Positions 33,135-40,409 of a DNA stretch of 64,000 nucleotides are shown in pieces; within the stretch, counting starts at the first letter, position 1; every line of letters starts with the position of its first letter. The notes below the pieces were generated by a model that was given only the letters and a program-made list of their open reading frames with translations, was not told where the DNA came from and made no database searches. Source of the DNA: Actinoallomurus spadix (GTDB taxonomy: Bacteria > Actinomycetota > Actinomycetes > Streptosporangiales > Streptosporangiaceae); assembly GCF_024055725.1 (NCBI RefSeq), contig NZ_JAMXMX010000025.1, positions 1-64,000 of the forward strand, read 5' to 3'. Both the position numbers and the translations under genes were made by a program.

Positions 33135-33848
33135 TCAGCCGCAGACCGCACGGTAATAGGCGAGCCGTTCCTGGAGCACGTATCCGGCCAGGCCGTTCTT
33201 CACGACGACGCCGTAGTAGCGGTACGGCCGGGCGGGGTTCCCCGGCGTCTCGTCCCGCGTGAACAGGTCGCCGGGCCACACGGTTCCGACGACGGCGCCG
33301 TGCGCGTCGACGACGTTGCCCCGGTGCACGACCCGGTACTGCGGGCGCTGCCGGCAGGCGCCCTGCCGCGCCACCGGGTGCGCGTCCGGCGGCCGGTCGT
33401 CCCCGGTGCCGGTCACGATGACCGCCGCGGCCACCGCGCCGGCGACCAGCGCCACGAGCACGACCACCGTGAGCAACCGGCCACGTCGGCGCCGGACGGG
33501 CCCCGCCGGTGCCTCCGCCTCCGGAGATCCTCGGTCGCCGGAGCGTCGCTCCCCAGGAGTCGTCGAGCGGGAGGCCAGTGCGGCCTCGCGCAGGTCCCGC
33601 AGGCGCTTCCGCTCCTCAGGGGGCAGGGCGGCGAGGTCGCAGAACCGGTCGAGCACGTCCGCCGGCATCGGGGTCTGGGCGTTGAGGTACCGGGACAGGG
33701 AGGAGTCCGAGACGTTGAGGTCCCGCCCGAGCCGGGCGAGCGTCGACCCGACGCGCTCGTACAGCACGCGAAGCTGCTCGGTGAACAGCCGGACCGGTTC
33801 GGCCAGGTCCGGGGGCAGCGGCTGAAGAGGCTTGCGGCGCTCCGCCAC
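33135..33848 (-). CDS. Membrane-anchored HTH protein with extracytoplasmic SH3-like domain
   Basis: A 237-residue protein. The cytoplasmic N-terminus contains an XRE-like HTH (STLARLGRDLNVSDSSLSRY, LNAQTPMP) and a basic linker. One TM helix (LLTVVVLVALVAGAVAAAVI) is followed by an outer domain of about 75 residues bounded by Cys residues (ACRQRPQY and RAVCG). GTG 33848 is chosen because AGGAG lies 5 bp upstream; the longer frame would read through the promoter region. The outer domain resembles the Cys-flanked SH3-like repeat of the secreted protein encoded divergently (YRVVHRGNVVDAHGAVVGTV versus LYVRDHQQRVIGRLYHGDRF). It could sense the wall or that protein. Confidence 0.7.
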   Translation of the reverse strand: MAERRKPLQPLPPDLAEPVRLFTEQLRVLYERVGSTLARLGRDLNVSDSSLSRYLNAQTPMPADVLDRFCDLAALPPEERKRLRDLREAALASRSTTPGERRSGDRGSPEAEAPAGPVRRRRGRLLTVVVLVALVAGAVAAAVIVTGTGDDRPPDAHPVARQGACRQRPQYRVVHRGNVVDAHGAVVGTVWPGDLFTRDETPGNPARPYRYYGVVVKNGLAGYVLQERLAYYRAVCG

Positions 33849-34065
33849 GTCGTCTCCTGTCCCGTCTCGATCCCGTCCTCGACGAACGGCCTGGTCAACT
33901 GGGCGTGGGATATCCCGCCCGTCCCGTCTTCGGCCGATCTGTGGCGACCCTGCCCGTCCGGACCGCAGGATCGATCTTGCCCGCTGCGACCGGAGCAGTC
34001 GGGTGGAAACCCGAAGACCCGCCGTCCGCTTGCGGACAGCGCACCCCCTTGGAGGAACACCGGGA

Positions 34066-34992
34066 ATGGCTTCGAAGAACACCTCGCGCCGTGGCGCCGT
34101 CATCGCGGCGGCCTCCCTGGCGAGCGCGGCACTGCTCATCGGCGGCGCCGGCGGCGCGGAGGCGGCGCAGGCCCCGACCAATCCGGCGAAGCTCAAGAAG
34201 AGCTGCACCCTGTGGTTCAACTACACGCCGCATCAGGCGATGGACAAGGCACCGGGCCACTCCGTACCGGTGCAGGCGGGCAAGGGGCGGACCGTCAACT
34301 ACCGGTACAACTGGGACTCCCACTACGCGGTCGTCTCCACCTGGGGCTCGTCCGGCGTCTGGGGCTTCATCAACCGCTCCTGTCTGGGCAGGCCCAAGCA
34401 CGCGGTCGGCGGGCGGCTCACCGAGCACCTGTCCTCCAGCGCCGAGAAGCACACCCGGTACATGTGCGGCCAGCAGACCCTTTACGTCCGGGACCACCAG
34501 CAGCGGGTCATCGGCCGGCTGTACCACGGTGACCGGTTCGTCCAGTACGGCAAGACCCGGAAGATGAAGAAGGACAACGGCCGGATCTCGGTCGGGTATG
34601 CCTACGGGCGGGTCCACAAGCCCGGGCGCGTGTACACGAAGTACCTGTCCACGAAGCCGTGCCCGTCCGCCGCCGCGGCACCCGCCGCCGCGGCAGCGGC
34701 CCCCGCCCCGGCTCCCGCGGCCCGGGTCGCCGCCGGGTCGGCCGTGCCCGCGTCCCGCGCGGTCGCGGCCGACTGCCACTACAAGGTGACCTGGCCGGTC
34801 GCCGGCGTGTACGAGCAGCCGACCAACGCCTCGACGCTGCTGAAGGACAAGCGCGCCGGCGACATCGTCGGCGGGTACTGCGACTGGACGTACGACAACA
34901 CCACCGAGGGCCACACCTACCTCGCGGTGGCCACCGACAGCGCGGCGGACGGCATCGGCTGGATGCGCCGCGACGCCCTCGTGAAACTCTGA
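34066..34992 (+). CDS. Secreted protein with SH3-like repeats
   Basis: A 308-residue exported protein. A Sec signal peptide (about 1-33, ending near AEAA) is followed by three Cys-containing modules of SH3b type. One begins at about 120 with MCGQQTLYVRDHQQRV and ends LSTKPCP, and another begins at about 235 with CHYKVTWPVAGVYEQP. An Ala/Pro linker (about 205-230) separates them. No catalytic motif is visible; wall binding is the likely role. GGAGG lies 10 bp before the ATG. The 217-bp gap to the divergent HTH membrane protein holds both promoters. Confidence 0.75.
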   Translation: MASKNTSRRGAVIAAASLASAALLIGGAGGAEAAQAPTNPAKLKKSCTLWFNYTPHQAMDKAPGHSVPVQAGKGRTVNYRYNWDSHYAVVSTWGSSGVWGFINRSCLGRPKHAVGGRLTEHLSSSAEKHTRYMCGQQTLYVRDHQQRVIGRLYHGDRFVQYGKTRKMKKDNGRISVGYAYGRVHKPGRVYTKYLSTKPCPSAAAAPAAAAAAPAPAPAARVAAGSAVPASRAVAADCHYKVTWPVAGVYEQPTNASTLLKDKRAGDIVGGYCDWTYDNTTEGHTYLAVATDSAADGIGWMRRDALVKL

Positions 34993-35162
34993 CCCGCGAC
35001 ACGAACGCCGGCGCCGCCGGGTACGGGACGACGGTCCCGGACCCGGCGGCTCGCGCGGACGGGCGAGTGGCCGGTGGTGTCCTTCGCAGCCGGGAGGTGG
35101 ATCGTCGCCGTCGCCGCATCCTCGTCCGCACCGGCGTGCCCGGTCGCGTTGGGCGTTGTCTC

Positions 35163-35222
35163 CTCTGGGCCCAGAGCGTCCCGCACACAGGAGTCGTTCA
35201 GCCCCGATTCTCCTGCGTGCGG
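35163..35222. terminator. Palindrome and hairpin in a convergent intergenic region
   Basis: CTCTGGGCCCAGAG (35163-35176) is a perfect 14-bp palindrome, followed by an imperfect hairpin with arms near 35182-35196 (CGCACACAGGAGTCG) and 35204-35220 (ending CCTGCGTGCG). They lie between the secreted protein gene and the minus-strand ATPase unit, and could end transcripts from both sides. The rest of the gap from 34993 to 35197 shows no gene. Confidence 0.5.
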
Positions 35223-35389
35223 AGCCTTCGGCGTCTTCTGCGGTCCCTCACCATGGTGGCCACGGCGTCAGCCGACACCCCCAGGGAGAAGGCGAGGACG
35301 AGACTCGGCAGACTAGCGAGATGCATCGTTTCGGACACCCTTTCCAGCTCTCATGCCCACGAGACGCCCTTCATGATTCGGTCGGTCAT
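35198..35389 (-). pseudogene. Small ORF interrupted by one in-frame TGA
   Basis: A strong AAGGAG with 8-bp spacing leads to ATG 35389, reading MTDRIMKGVSWA before a TGA at 35353-35351. The same frame then stays open for 50 codons to a TGA at 35200-35198. It contains a hydrophobic segment (LASLPSLVLAFSLGVSA) and an Arg-rich tail (RDRRRRRRLRTQENRG), with GTG 35338 and ATG 35326 as possible restart sites. It reads as one small membrane protein of about 63 residues broken by a nonsense change, or as a short leader plus a reinitiated peptide. It lies 28 bp downstream of the ATPase gene. I do not recognise the family. Confidence 0.35.
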
Positions 35390-35416
35390 CGCTTCATCTC
35401 CTTTCCGGTAGGTGCC

Positions 35417-35842
35417 TTATTCCGGCAGGATGACCCAGACGCACTTGCCGGATGCCGCCAGGCGGGAGCCCCAGATCTCGCAGAGAGCCGCGATGATGTA
35501 CATCCCGCGTCCGGACTCCTTCTCGAAGTCGACTGGGGCGATCCGAGGACGGTCAGGAGAGTCGTCCCACATCTCCAGCCGTATCCGGCCACCGTTCCAG
35601 TCGATGGCCGCGACGAGCTCTTTCGAGTCGGTGTGCAGAAGAGCGTTGTTGAACAGCTCTCCGATGATCACGGTGGCGTCTTCGATCTGATCGGTGCGGC
35701 CCCAGGCCCTCAGCCGGGATTCCACGAAGTCTCGGGCCGTCCCCGCGGCCGCCTTGACGGGAGGAAGGTGTCGTTCGTGGCGGTACCGAACATACTGAGG
35801 GTGTTGAGACGTCCCGTATTTAGCTAGTTCGCTCCGATCCAT
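35417..35842 (-). CDS. HATPase_c_2 anti-sigma-like ATP-binding protein
   Basis: A 141-residue protein with the GHKL ATPase fold of RsbW/SpoIIAB-like serine kinases. The N-box is in DATVIIGELFNNALLHTDSK and the ATP-lid Gly motif in SGRGMYIIAALCEIWG; a typical actinobacterial form lacking other domains. ATG 35842 has AGGAGG 5 bp upstream, favouring it over GTG 35845. It is divergent from a DUF5753 HTH/DUF397 pair; this triad occurs many times in filamentous actinomycete genomes and includes the WhiJ-type developmental loci. It probably binds a sigma or anti-sigma-antagonist partner. Confidence 0.85.
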   Translation of the reverse strand: MDRSELAKYGTSQHPQYVRYRHERHLPPVKAAAGTARDFVESRLRAWGRTDQIEDATVIIGELFNNALLHTDSKELVAAIDWNGGRIRLEMWDDSPDRPRIAPVDFEKESGRGMYIIAALCEIWGSRLAASGKCVWVILPE

Positions 35843-35962
35843 CACTGCCTCCTTGCGTGTACGTGACAGCGTGGCGCGTCGGAGTTACGCTCGGGAACGA
35901 TTCAACTCTTCTTTCGAAGTGAACAGTTACCGCACCGTCACCAGGCGTGATAGGCAAAGAAA

Positions 35963-36775
35963 GTGAACAGAGGGAGCGACCTAGATCCAAAAGAGTCTCT
36001 GGCCCATCTCATGGCCTACTACCTCCGGATATACCGCGAGGCGGCCGGCCTGACCCAGCTGGAGCTGGCCGGGAAGCTGCATGTCGGGGACAGCCACCTG
36101 GGCAACCTCGAACGAGGCCGCAGGCGGATCACGATCACACAGGCCAAGGAAGCCGACAAAATCTTCAACCTGCCCGGCTGGTTCGAAAACCTTCATTACC
36201 ACGCCCAGCGACAACACCGAGACTGGCTGGAACAGTACGCAGCGCTAGAGGTCGAGGCATCGGAGATCCGATCATGGCAGCCGCTATGGCTGCCTGGTCT
36301 GCTACAGACCGAGGCGTACGCCAGAGCCACCATGGAAGGTAGCCATGTCGATGATGTCGAAGGCAAGATCGCCACCCGACTGAAAAGGCAGGCCATCCTC
36401 GAAAGAGAAGATCCACCACATATCTGGTTCTTAATAGACGAGAAGACGATCGCTCAGGGCGTAGGAGGCCCTGAGGTCATGGCGGAGCAGATCGAACATC
36501 TCCTGGCGTTGACGGAGCAGCCCTCCATCACGCTCCAGCTCATCCCCTCCCGAGCCGGGGTACACCCTGGGCTGGACGGAGGCTTCAATGTTCTGACGAC
36601 CGACGAGGGCGACGTGGGGTTCGTAGAAGCCCCATTGGGCGGCAGGCTTATACAGGACGACCAAGACGTCCGGAGGCTCGCGAGGCGATGGGATCACATA
36701 AGGTCCCTGGCGCTACCAGTGACAGAAACCCGAGCAAAACTTCTCGAAATCCTGGAAGGATTGTACGAAGGATGA
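35963..36775 (+). CDS. XRE HTH regulator with DUF5753 domain (WhiJ-like)
   Basis: A 270-residue DNA-binding protein. The HTH occupies about residues 20-75 (YREAAGLTQLELAGKLHVGD, SHLGNLERGRRRI), and the DUF5753 domain follows (YAALEVEASEIRSWQPLWLP, GLLQTEAYARA ... RAGVHPGLDGGFNVL). GTG 35963 starts it. Codon 157 is TTA (36431-36433), rare in this DNA, so translation may depend on the bldA tRNA. Base composition is visibly more AT-rich than its neighbours. Its stop overlaps the DUF397 start by ATGA. WhiJ-type proteins repress development until relieved by partner proteins. Confidence 0.88.
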   Translation: MNRGSDLDPKESLAHLMAYYLRIYREAAGLTQLELAGKLHVGDSHLGNLERGRRRITITQAKEADKIFNLPGWFENLHYHAQRQHRDWLEQYAALEVEASEIRSWQPLWLPGLLQTEAYARATMEGSHVDDVEGKIATRLKRQAILEREDPPHIWFLIDEKTIAQGVGGPEVMAEQIEHLLALTEQPSITLQLIPSRAGVHPGLDGGFNVLTTDEGDVGFVEAPLGGRLIQDDQDVRRLARRWDHIRSLALPVTETRAKLLEILEGLYEG

Positions 36776-36873
36776 AGCTTGTCAAAGTCGTGAAGAACTT
36801 CCGGAAATCGGCGTACAGCCAGCCCGACGGCGAATGCGTCGAGGTCGCGGAAGTCGTTGCGGCGAGGCAGTAG
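36772..36873 (+). CDS. Truncated DUF397 protein
   Basis: A 33-residue peptide matching the front half of DUF397 (NFRKSAYSQPDGECVEVAEV, compare the usual W-RKSSYS-x-CVEVA). Full-length family members run on for about 30 more residues (VRDSKDPxGPxLxF); here the frame stops after VVAARQ. It is coupled to the DUF5753 gene by an ATGA overlap. DUF397 proteins act with their neighbouring HTH protein; whether the short form still does is unclear. Confidence 0.65.
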   Translation: MKLVKVVKNFRKSAYSQPDGECVEVAEVVAARQ

Positions 36874-36949
36874 CCGGTCTGAGCTTCTTCAGAGGCCCTC
36901 TCCCTCCCCCACCTGATGGACGGGGGAAGCCATATCCGTGACGAACTCC

Positions 36950-36988
36950 GACGCGCCGGGGCGGACCGATGGTCCGCGCCGGCGCGTC
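36950..36988. terminator. Strong bidirectional hairpin terminator
   Basis: Arms 36950-36967 and 36971-36988 pair at 17 of 18 positions with a 3-nt loop (GAT). It lies between the DUF397 gene and the oppositely oriented ABC permease, so it can stop both transcripts. Confidence 0.8.
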
Positions 36989-37006
36989 GGCGGGTGGTGT
37001 TCGCGG

Positions 37007-39496
37007 TTAGGCGCGGGAGCCGATGAGGTCGGCGGGGCGGGTGGCCAGTGCGAGACGGGCCGGCAGGACCGTCGCGAGCACCGCGAGGGCGGCGGCGCCC
37101 CCGATGACGGCCAGGTACGGGACCGGCGGGACGTACGGCGCGGCGGACCCGATCATCCCGGTGGCGAGGGCCGTCAGCGTGATGAGGGTGACGGCCGTGC
37201 CGAGGACGACGGCGGTCGCCACGACCGCGAGGGTCTCCCAGCGGAGCATCCGCATGACCTGCCGGCGGGTGGTGCCGACGAGGCGGAGCAGGGCGAGTTC
37301 GCGGGCGCGGTCGGCGGTGGCCATGGCGAGGGTGTTCACGACCGCGATGGCGGTGAAGGCGATGATCAGGCCCATGGCGACGTAGTTGACCTCGGCGCCG
37401 GCGGCGGCGCGGTCCTTCGACAGGGTGGCCTGGTCGAGGACGGTGACGGCCGGGTAGTGCCGGACGGCCGACCGAAGGGCGTCCGCCCCGGCGGGGCCGG
37501 CGACCAGCACCGTGTCGGCGCGAGGGTCGTCGACGTGCGCGGCGAGCAGGTCATGGGCGACGGTGAGGTCGCCGAAGCCGAGGCCGCGGCCGTACACCGC
37601 GATGACCCGGGGGGCGAACGGGGTGCCGTCGCCGAGCGTCATGCGGATCGTGTCGCCGACGTGGACGCCGAGCCGGTCGGCGGCGGTGCCGCTGACGGCG
37701 ATCGTGCCCGCGTCGAGGCCGTTCAGCGAGCCGGAGCGTACGTCGAGGTTCATGGTGCGGGAGAGCCCGGCGGGGGTGACGCCCTGGACGCCGTAGTTCG
37801 CCAGCCCGACGCGGACGGTGCTGTGCAGGACCTCGGTGACCGTGGTGACGCCGTCGGTGTGCCGGAGCGCGGCGGCGGCCGCGGCGGGCACCTTGGGGCC
37901 GAGGACGTGGTCGGCGACGGTGCCGGCGTCGGCCTGGGCGGTGGCGGCGTGCCCCATGGTCGTCTGCGCGAACAGTATCGTGCCGGTCAGGCCGACCATC
38001 AGCGTCAGCGGGGCGATGACCGAGCCGACGATTCGGGAGCGGGTGCGCAGGTTCGCGGCGGCGAGGTGGCCGCCGACCGGCGAGAGCCGGAGCAGCGTGC
38101 CCCACAGGGCGGCGGCCGTACGGGCGACGATCGGGGCGAGCAGGGCGACGGCGACGGTCCAGACGATCGCGGTGAGCATGGTGACCGGGCTGGAGGCCGC
38201 CTCGGTGTTCAGCGACGACAGCACCAGGGTCAGCACCACGCCGCCGGCGAGGCACGCGAGCCCGGCGAGGATCCGGGCCGCTCCGGTGCGCGGCCCGCTC
38301 AGCGCGGCCTCGCCGAGGGCCTCCACGGGCCGGATCCGGGCGGACCGGCGGGCGGACAGGCGCGCCGCCGCCCAGGCGGCCACGACGGCGGCGAGCACCG
38401 CGGCGAACAGCGGGAACGGGCTGATGACCAGGTTCAGGGTGGGCGGCAGGGCGCCGAGGGCGCGGAACCGGTCGCGCAGCCACAGGCCCAGGAGCGGCCC
38501 GACCGCCGCGCCGAGGGCGCCGGCGCCGACGCTGACGATCAGTGCCTCCCGGCCGATCATCCGGCGGATCTGGCGCGGGGTGGCGGCCACGGCGCGCAGG
38601 AGCGCGATCTCCCGCTGCCGCTGCTGGATGGACAGGGCGAACGTGCCGGCGACGACGAGGATCGCGACGAGCAGCGCCGTCCCGCCGAGCGCGCCGCCCA
38701 TGCTGATCAGCTTGATCCGTGCCTTCTCCGCGTCCCAGAACTCGGTGCGGCCGCGGTCGCCGCCGGTGTGCACGGTCGCGGTCGTGCCGCGGACGGCGGC
38801 GGTGACGCTCTTCGCGACCGTGGACGTCCCGGACTCGCCGGCCGCGGGGAACACGCCGATCGCGCTGACCGCGCCCGGCCGCCCGGCGAGCCGCCGCGCC
38901 TCACCGGTCGAGAAGAAGACCGCGGCCTGGTGCGGGAGCGCCTCGCGGGTCACGCCGACGACCCGGTACGCGCCGGTCGCGATCGGCGAGGAGACTGGCA
39001 GGCGCGAGCCCACGCGCAGGTGCGCCGTACGCGCGGTGGCGGCGTCGACGACCACCTCGCCCGCAGCCGACGGCGCGCGGCCCGCCGCGAAGGTGAACGG
39101 GGTCAGGGCCGCCGACTCCCAGCCGTGCCCCCAGGAGCTCCCCGGCGTGGCGCCCGGCACCTCGGCCGGGAAGGTGACCTCGGTGACGACCGAGCGGACG
39201 CCCGGCACCCCGCGCAGGCGGTCCGCCGTCGCGACCGGCAGCCAGGCGCGTTCGGCGAGCGCCTTCGCCTTGTGCTTGACCTTGTGCTTTTTGATCTTGT
39301 CCTGGTGGACGTACTGGTCGCCGGTGACGAGGACGGGCGCGCCGGCGTACCGCTCCGGGGCGATGGTGCCGCGCAGGCCCGTGTCCAGGAGGATGCCGCA
39401 GGCGCACACGAGGGCCGCGGCGCAGAACAGCGCGAGGAACGCCCCGGCGAACCCGGCCTTGCGGTGCCGCAGGGTGCTGAGGACCAGTCCGATCAT
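37007..39496 (-). CDS. FtsX-like ABC transporter permease
   Basis: An 829-residue MacB/FtsX-type permease with two copies of the FtsX unit. An N-terminal TM helix (AGAFLALFCAAALVCACGIL) and large outer domain precede three TM helices (about 255-385). A second outer domain and the C-terminal three helices follow (YVAMGLIIAFTAIAVVNTLA; LAVVATAVVLGTAVTLITL; VPYLAVIGGAAALAVLATVL). I start it at ATG 39496, which overlaps the ATPase stop as ATGA and has GGGAG at good spacing; GTG 39505 is less well placed. With the ATPase it should form an exporter or lipid/peptide extrusion complex; substrate unknown. Confidence 0.88.
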   Translation of the reverse strand: MIGLVLSTLRHRKAGFAGAFLALFCAAALVCACGILLDTGLRGTIAPERYAGAPVLVTGDQYVHQDKIKKHKVKHKAKALAERAWLPVATADRLRGVPGVRSVVTEVTFPAEVPGATPGSSWGHGWESAALTPFTFAAGRAPSAAGEVVVDAATARTAHLRVGSRLPVSSPIATGAYRVVGVTREALPHQAAVFFSTGEARRLAGRPGAVSAIGVFPAAGESGTSTVAKSVTAAVRGTTATVHTGGDRGRTEFWDAEKARIKLISMGGALGGTALLVAILVVAGTFALSIQQRQREIALLRAVAATPRQIRRMIGREALIVSVGAGALGAAVGPLLGLWLRDRFRALGALPPTLNLVISPFPLFAAVLAAVVAAWAAARLSARRSARIRPVEALGEAALSGPRTGAARILAGLACLAGGVVLTLVLSSLNTEAASSPVTMLTAIVWTVAVALLAPIVARTAAALWGTLLRLSPVGGHLAAANLRTRSRIVGSVIAPLTLMVGLTGTILFAQTTMGHAATAQADAGTVADHVLGPKVPAAAAAALRHTDGVTTVTEVLHSTVRVGLANYGVQGVTPAGLSRTMNLDVRSGSLNGLDAGTIAVSGTAADRLGVHVGDTIRMTLGDGTPFAPRVIAVYGRGLGFGDLTVAHDLLAAHVDDPRADTVLVAGPAGADALRSAVRHYPAVTVLDQATLSKDRAAAGAEVNYVAMGLIIAFTAIAVVNTLAMATADRARELALLRLVGTTRRQVMRMLRWETLAVVATAVVLGTAVTLITLTALATGMIGSAAPYVPPVPYLAVIGGAAALAVLATVLPARLALATRPADLIGSRA

Positions 39497-40233
39497 CGGT
39501 TCCACGCTCCCAGGCGGGTCATGCGGGCGGCGACCTTCTCGCTCGTCGGGGCGTCCATCGCGTCGGCGATGCGGCCGTCGGCGAGGAACAGCACCGTGTC
39601 GGCGTACGACGCGGCGACCGGGTCGTGGGTGACCATGACGACGGTCTGGCCCATCCCGTCGACCGTCTCGCGCAGCAGGGAGAGCACTTCCCGCGCGGTC
39701 ATGGTGTCGAGCGCGCCGGTCGGCTCGTCGCCGAAGACGACCTCGGGCCGGGTCACGAGGGCGCGGGCGATCGCGACCCGCTGCTGCTGGCCACCGGACA
39801 GCTGGGCGGGCCGGTGACCGATCCGCTCGGCCAGGCCGACACGCTCCACGATCTCCCTCAGCCGGGCACGGTCCACGCGGGTACGGGAGAGACGCAGCGG
39901 CAGGGTGATGTTCTGCTCGACCGTCAGCGACGGCACGAGGTTGAACGCCTGGAACACGAACCCGACCCGCCGGCGCCGCAGCTCCGTCAGCCGGGTCTCG
40001 TTCAGCCTCGACAGTTCGGTGTCACCGAGCCGCACGCTGCCGGACGTTGGGGTGTCCAGCCCGGCGGCGCAGTGCAGGAACGTGCTCTTGCCCGAGCCTG
40101 AGGGCCCCATCACGGCCGTGAACCGGCCGCGCGGGAGGCCGATCGTCACCTCGCGCAGTGCCGCGACCGCGCTCCTGCCCTTGCCGTACACCTTGCTCAC
40201 GGCGTCCATCGCCACGACGTCATCCATGCCCAT
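39493..40233 (-). CDS. ABC transporter ATPase (MacB/LolD type)
   Basis: A 246-residue ATPase. Walker A is GPSGSGKST, the Q-loop is in VFQAFNLVPSLTVEQN, the signature is LSGGQQQR, Walker B is VVFGDEPTGALD, and the switch His is in VTHDP. It partners the FtsX-like permease with a 4-bp overlap. The start is either ATG 40233 or ATG 40227; neither has a good ribosome site, so a leaderless mRNA is possible. The upstream gap separates it from a divergent Ser/Thr kinase gene. Confidence 0.92.
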   Translation of the reverse strand: MGMDDVVAMDAVSKVYGKGRSAVAALREVTIGLPRGRFTAVMGPSGSGKSTFLHCAAGLDTPTSGSVRLGDTELSRLNETRLTELRRRRVGFVFQAFNLVPSLTVEQNITLPLRLSRTRVDRARLREIVERVGLAERIGHRPAQLSGGQQQRVAIARALVTRPEVVFGDEPTGALDTMTAREVLSLLRETVDGMGQTVVMVTHDPVAASYADTVLFLADGRIADAMDAPTSEKVAARMTRLGAWNR

Positions 40234-40409
40234 AAGTGTGCTGAGCTGCGGTTTCCCGGACCAGAGACGTGCTCACGAGTCGACCATGACCTCGTCATGC
40301 CTCCGGCCGTGACGACCTCCTGGTACGGCCCGCCTCGCCGGCTGCGGTGCTCGCCCCGAGGTAACGGCGGCATCTCGATCGGCCCGATCCCGCGCGGTTC
40401 CGGTAGTGA

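Noticed and set aside
36938-39817. A 959-codon plus-strand frame opposite the FtsX-like permease
   Set aside because: Gly/Asp/Arg-rich shadow composition without motifs; the minus-strand frame encodes a complete two-unit FtsX permease coupled to its ATPase.
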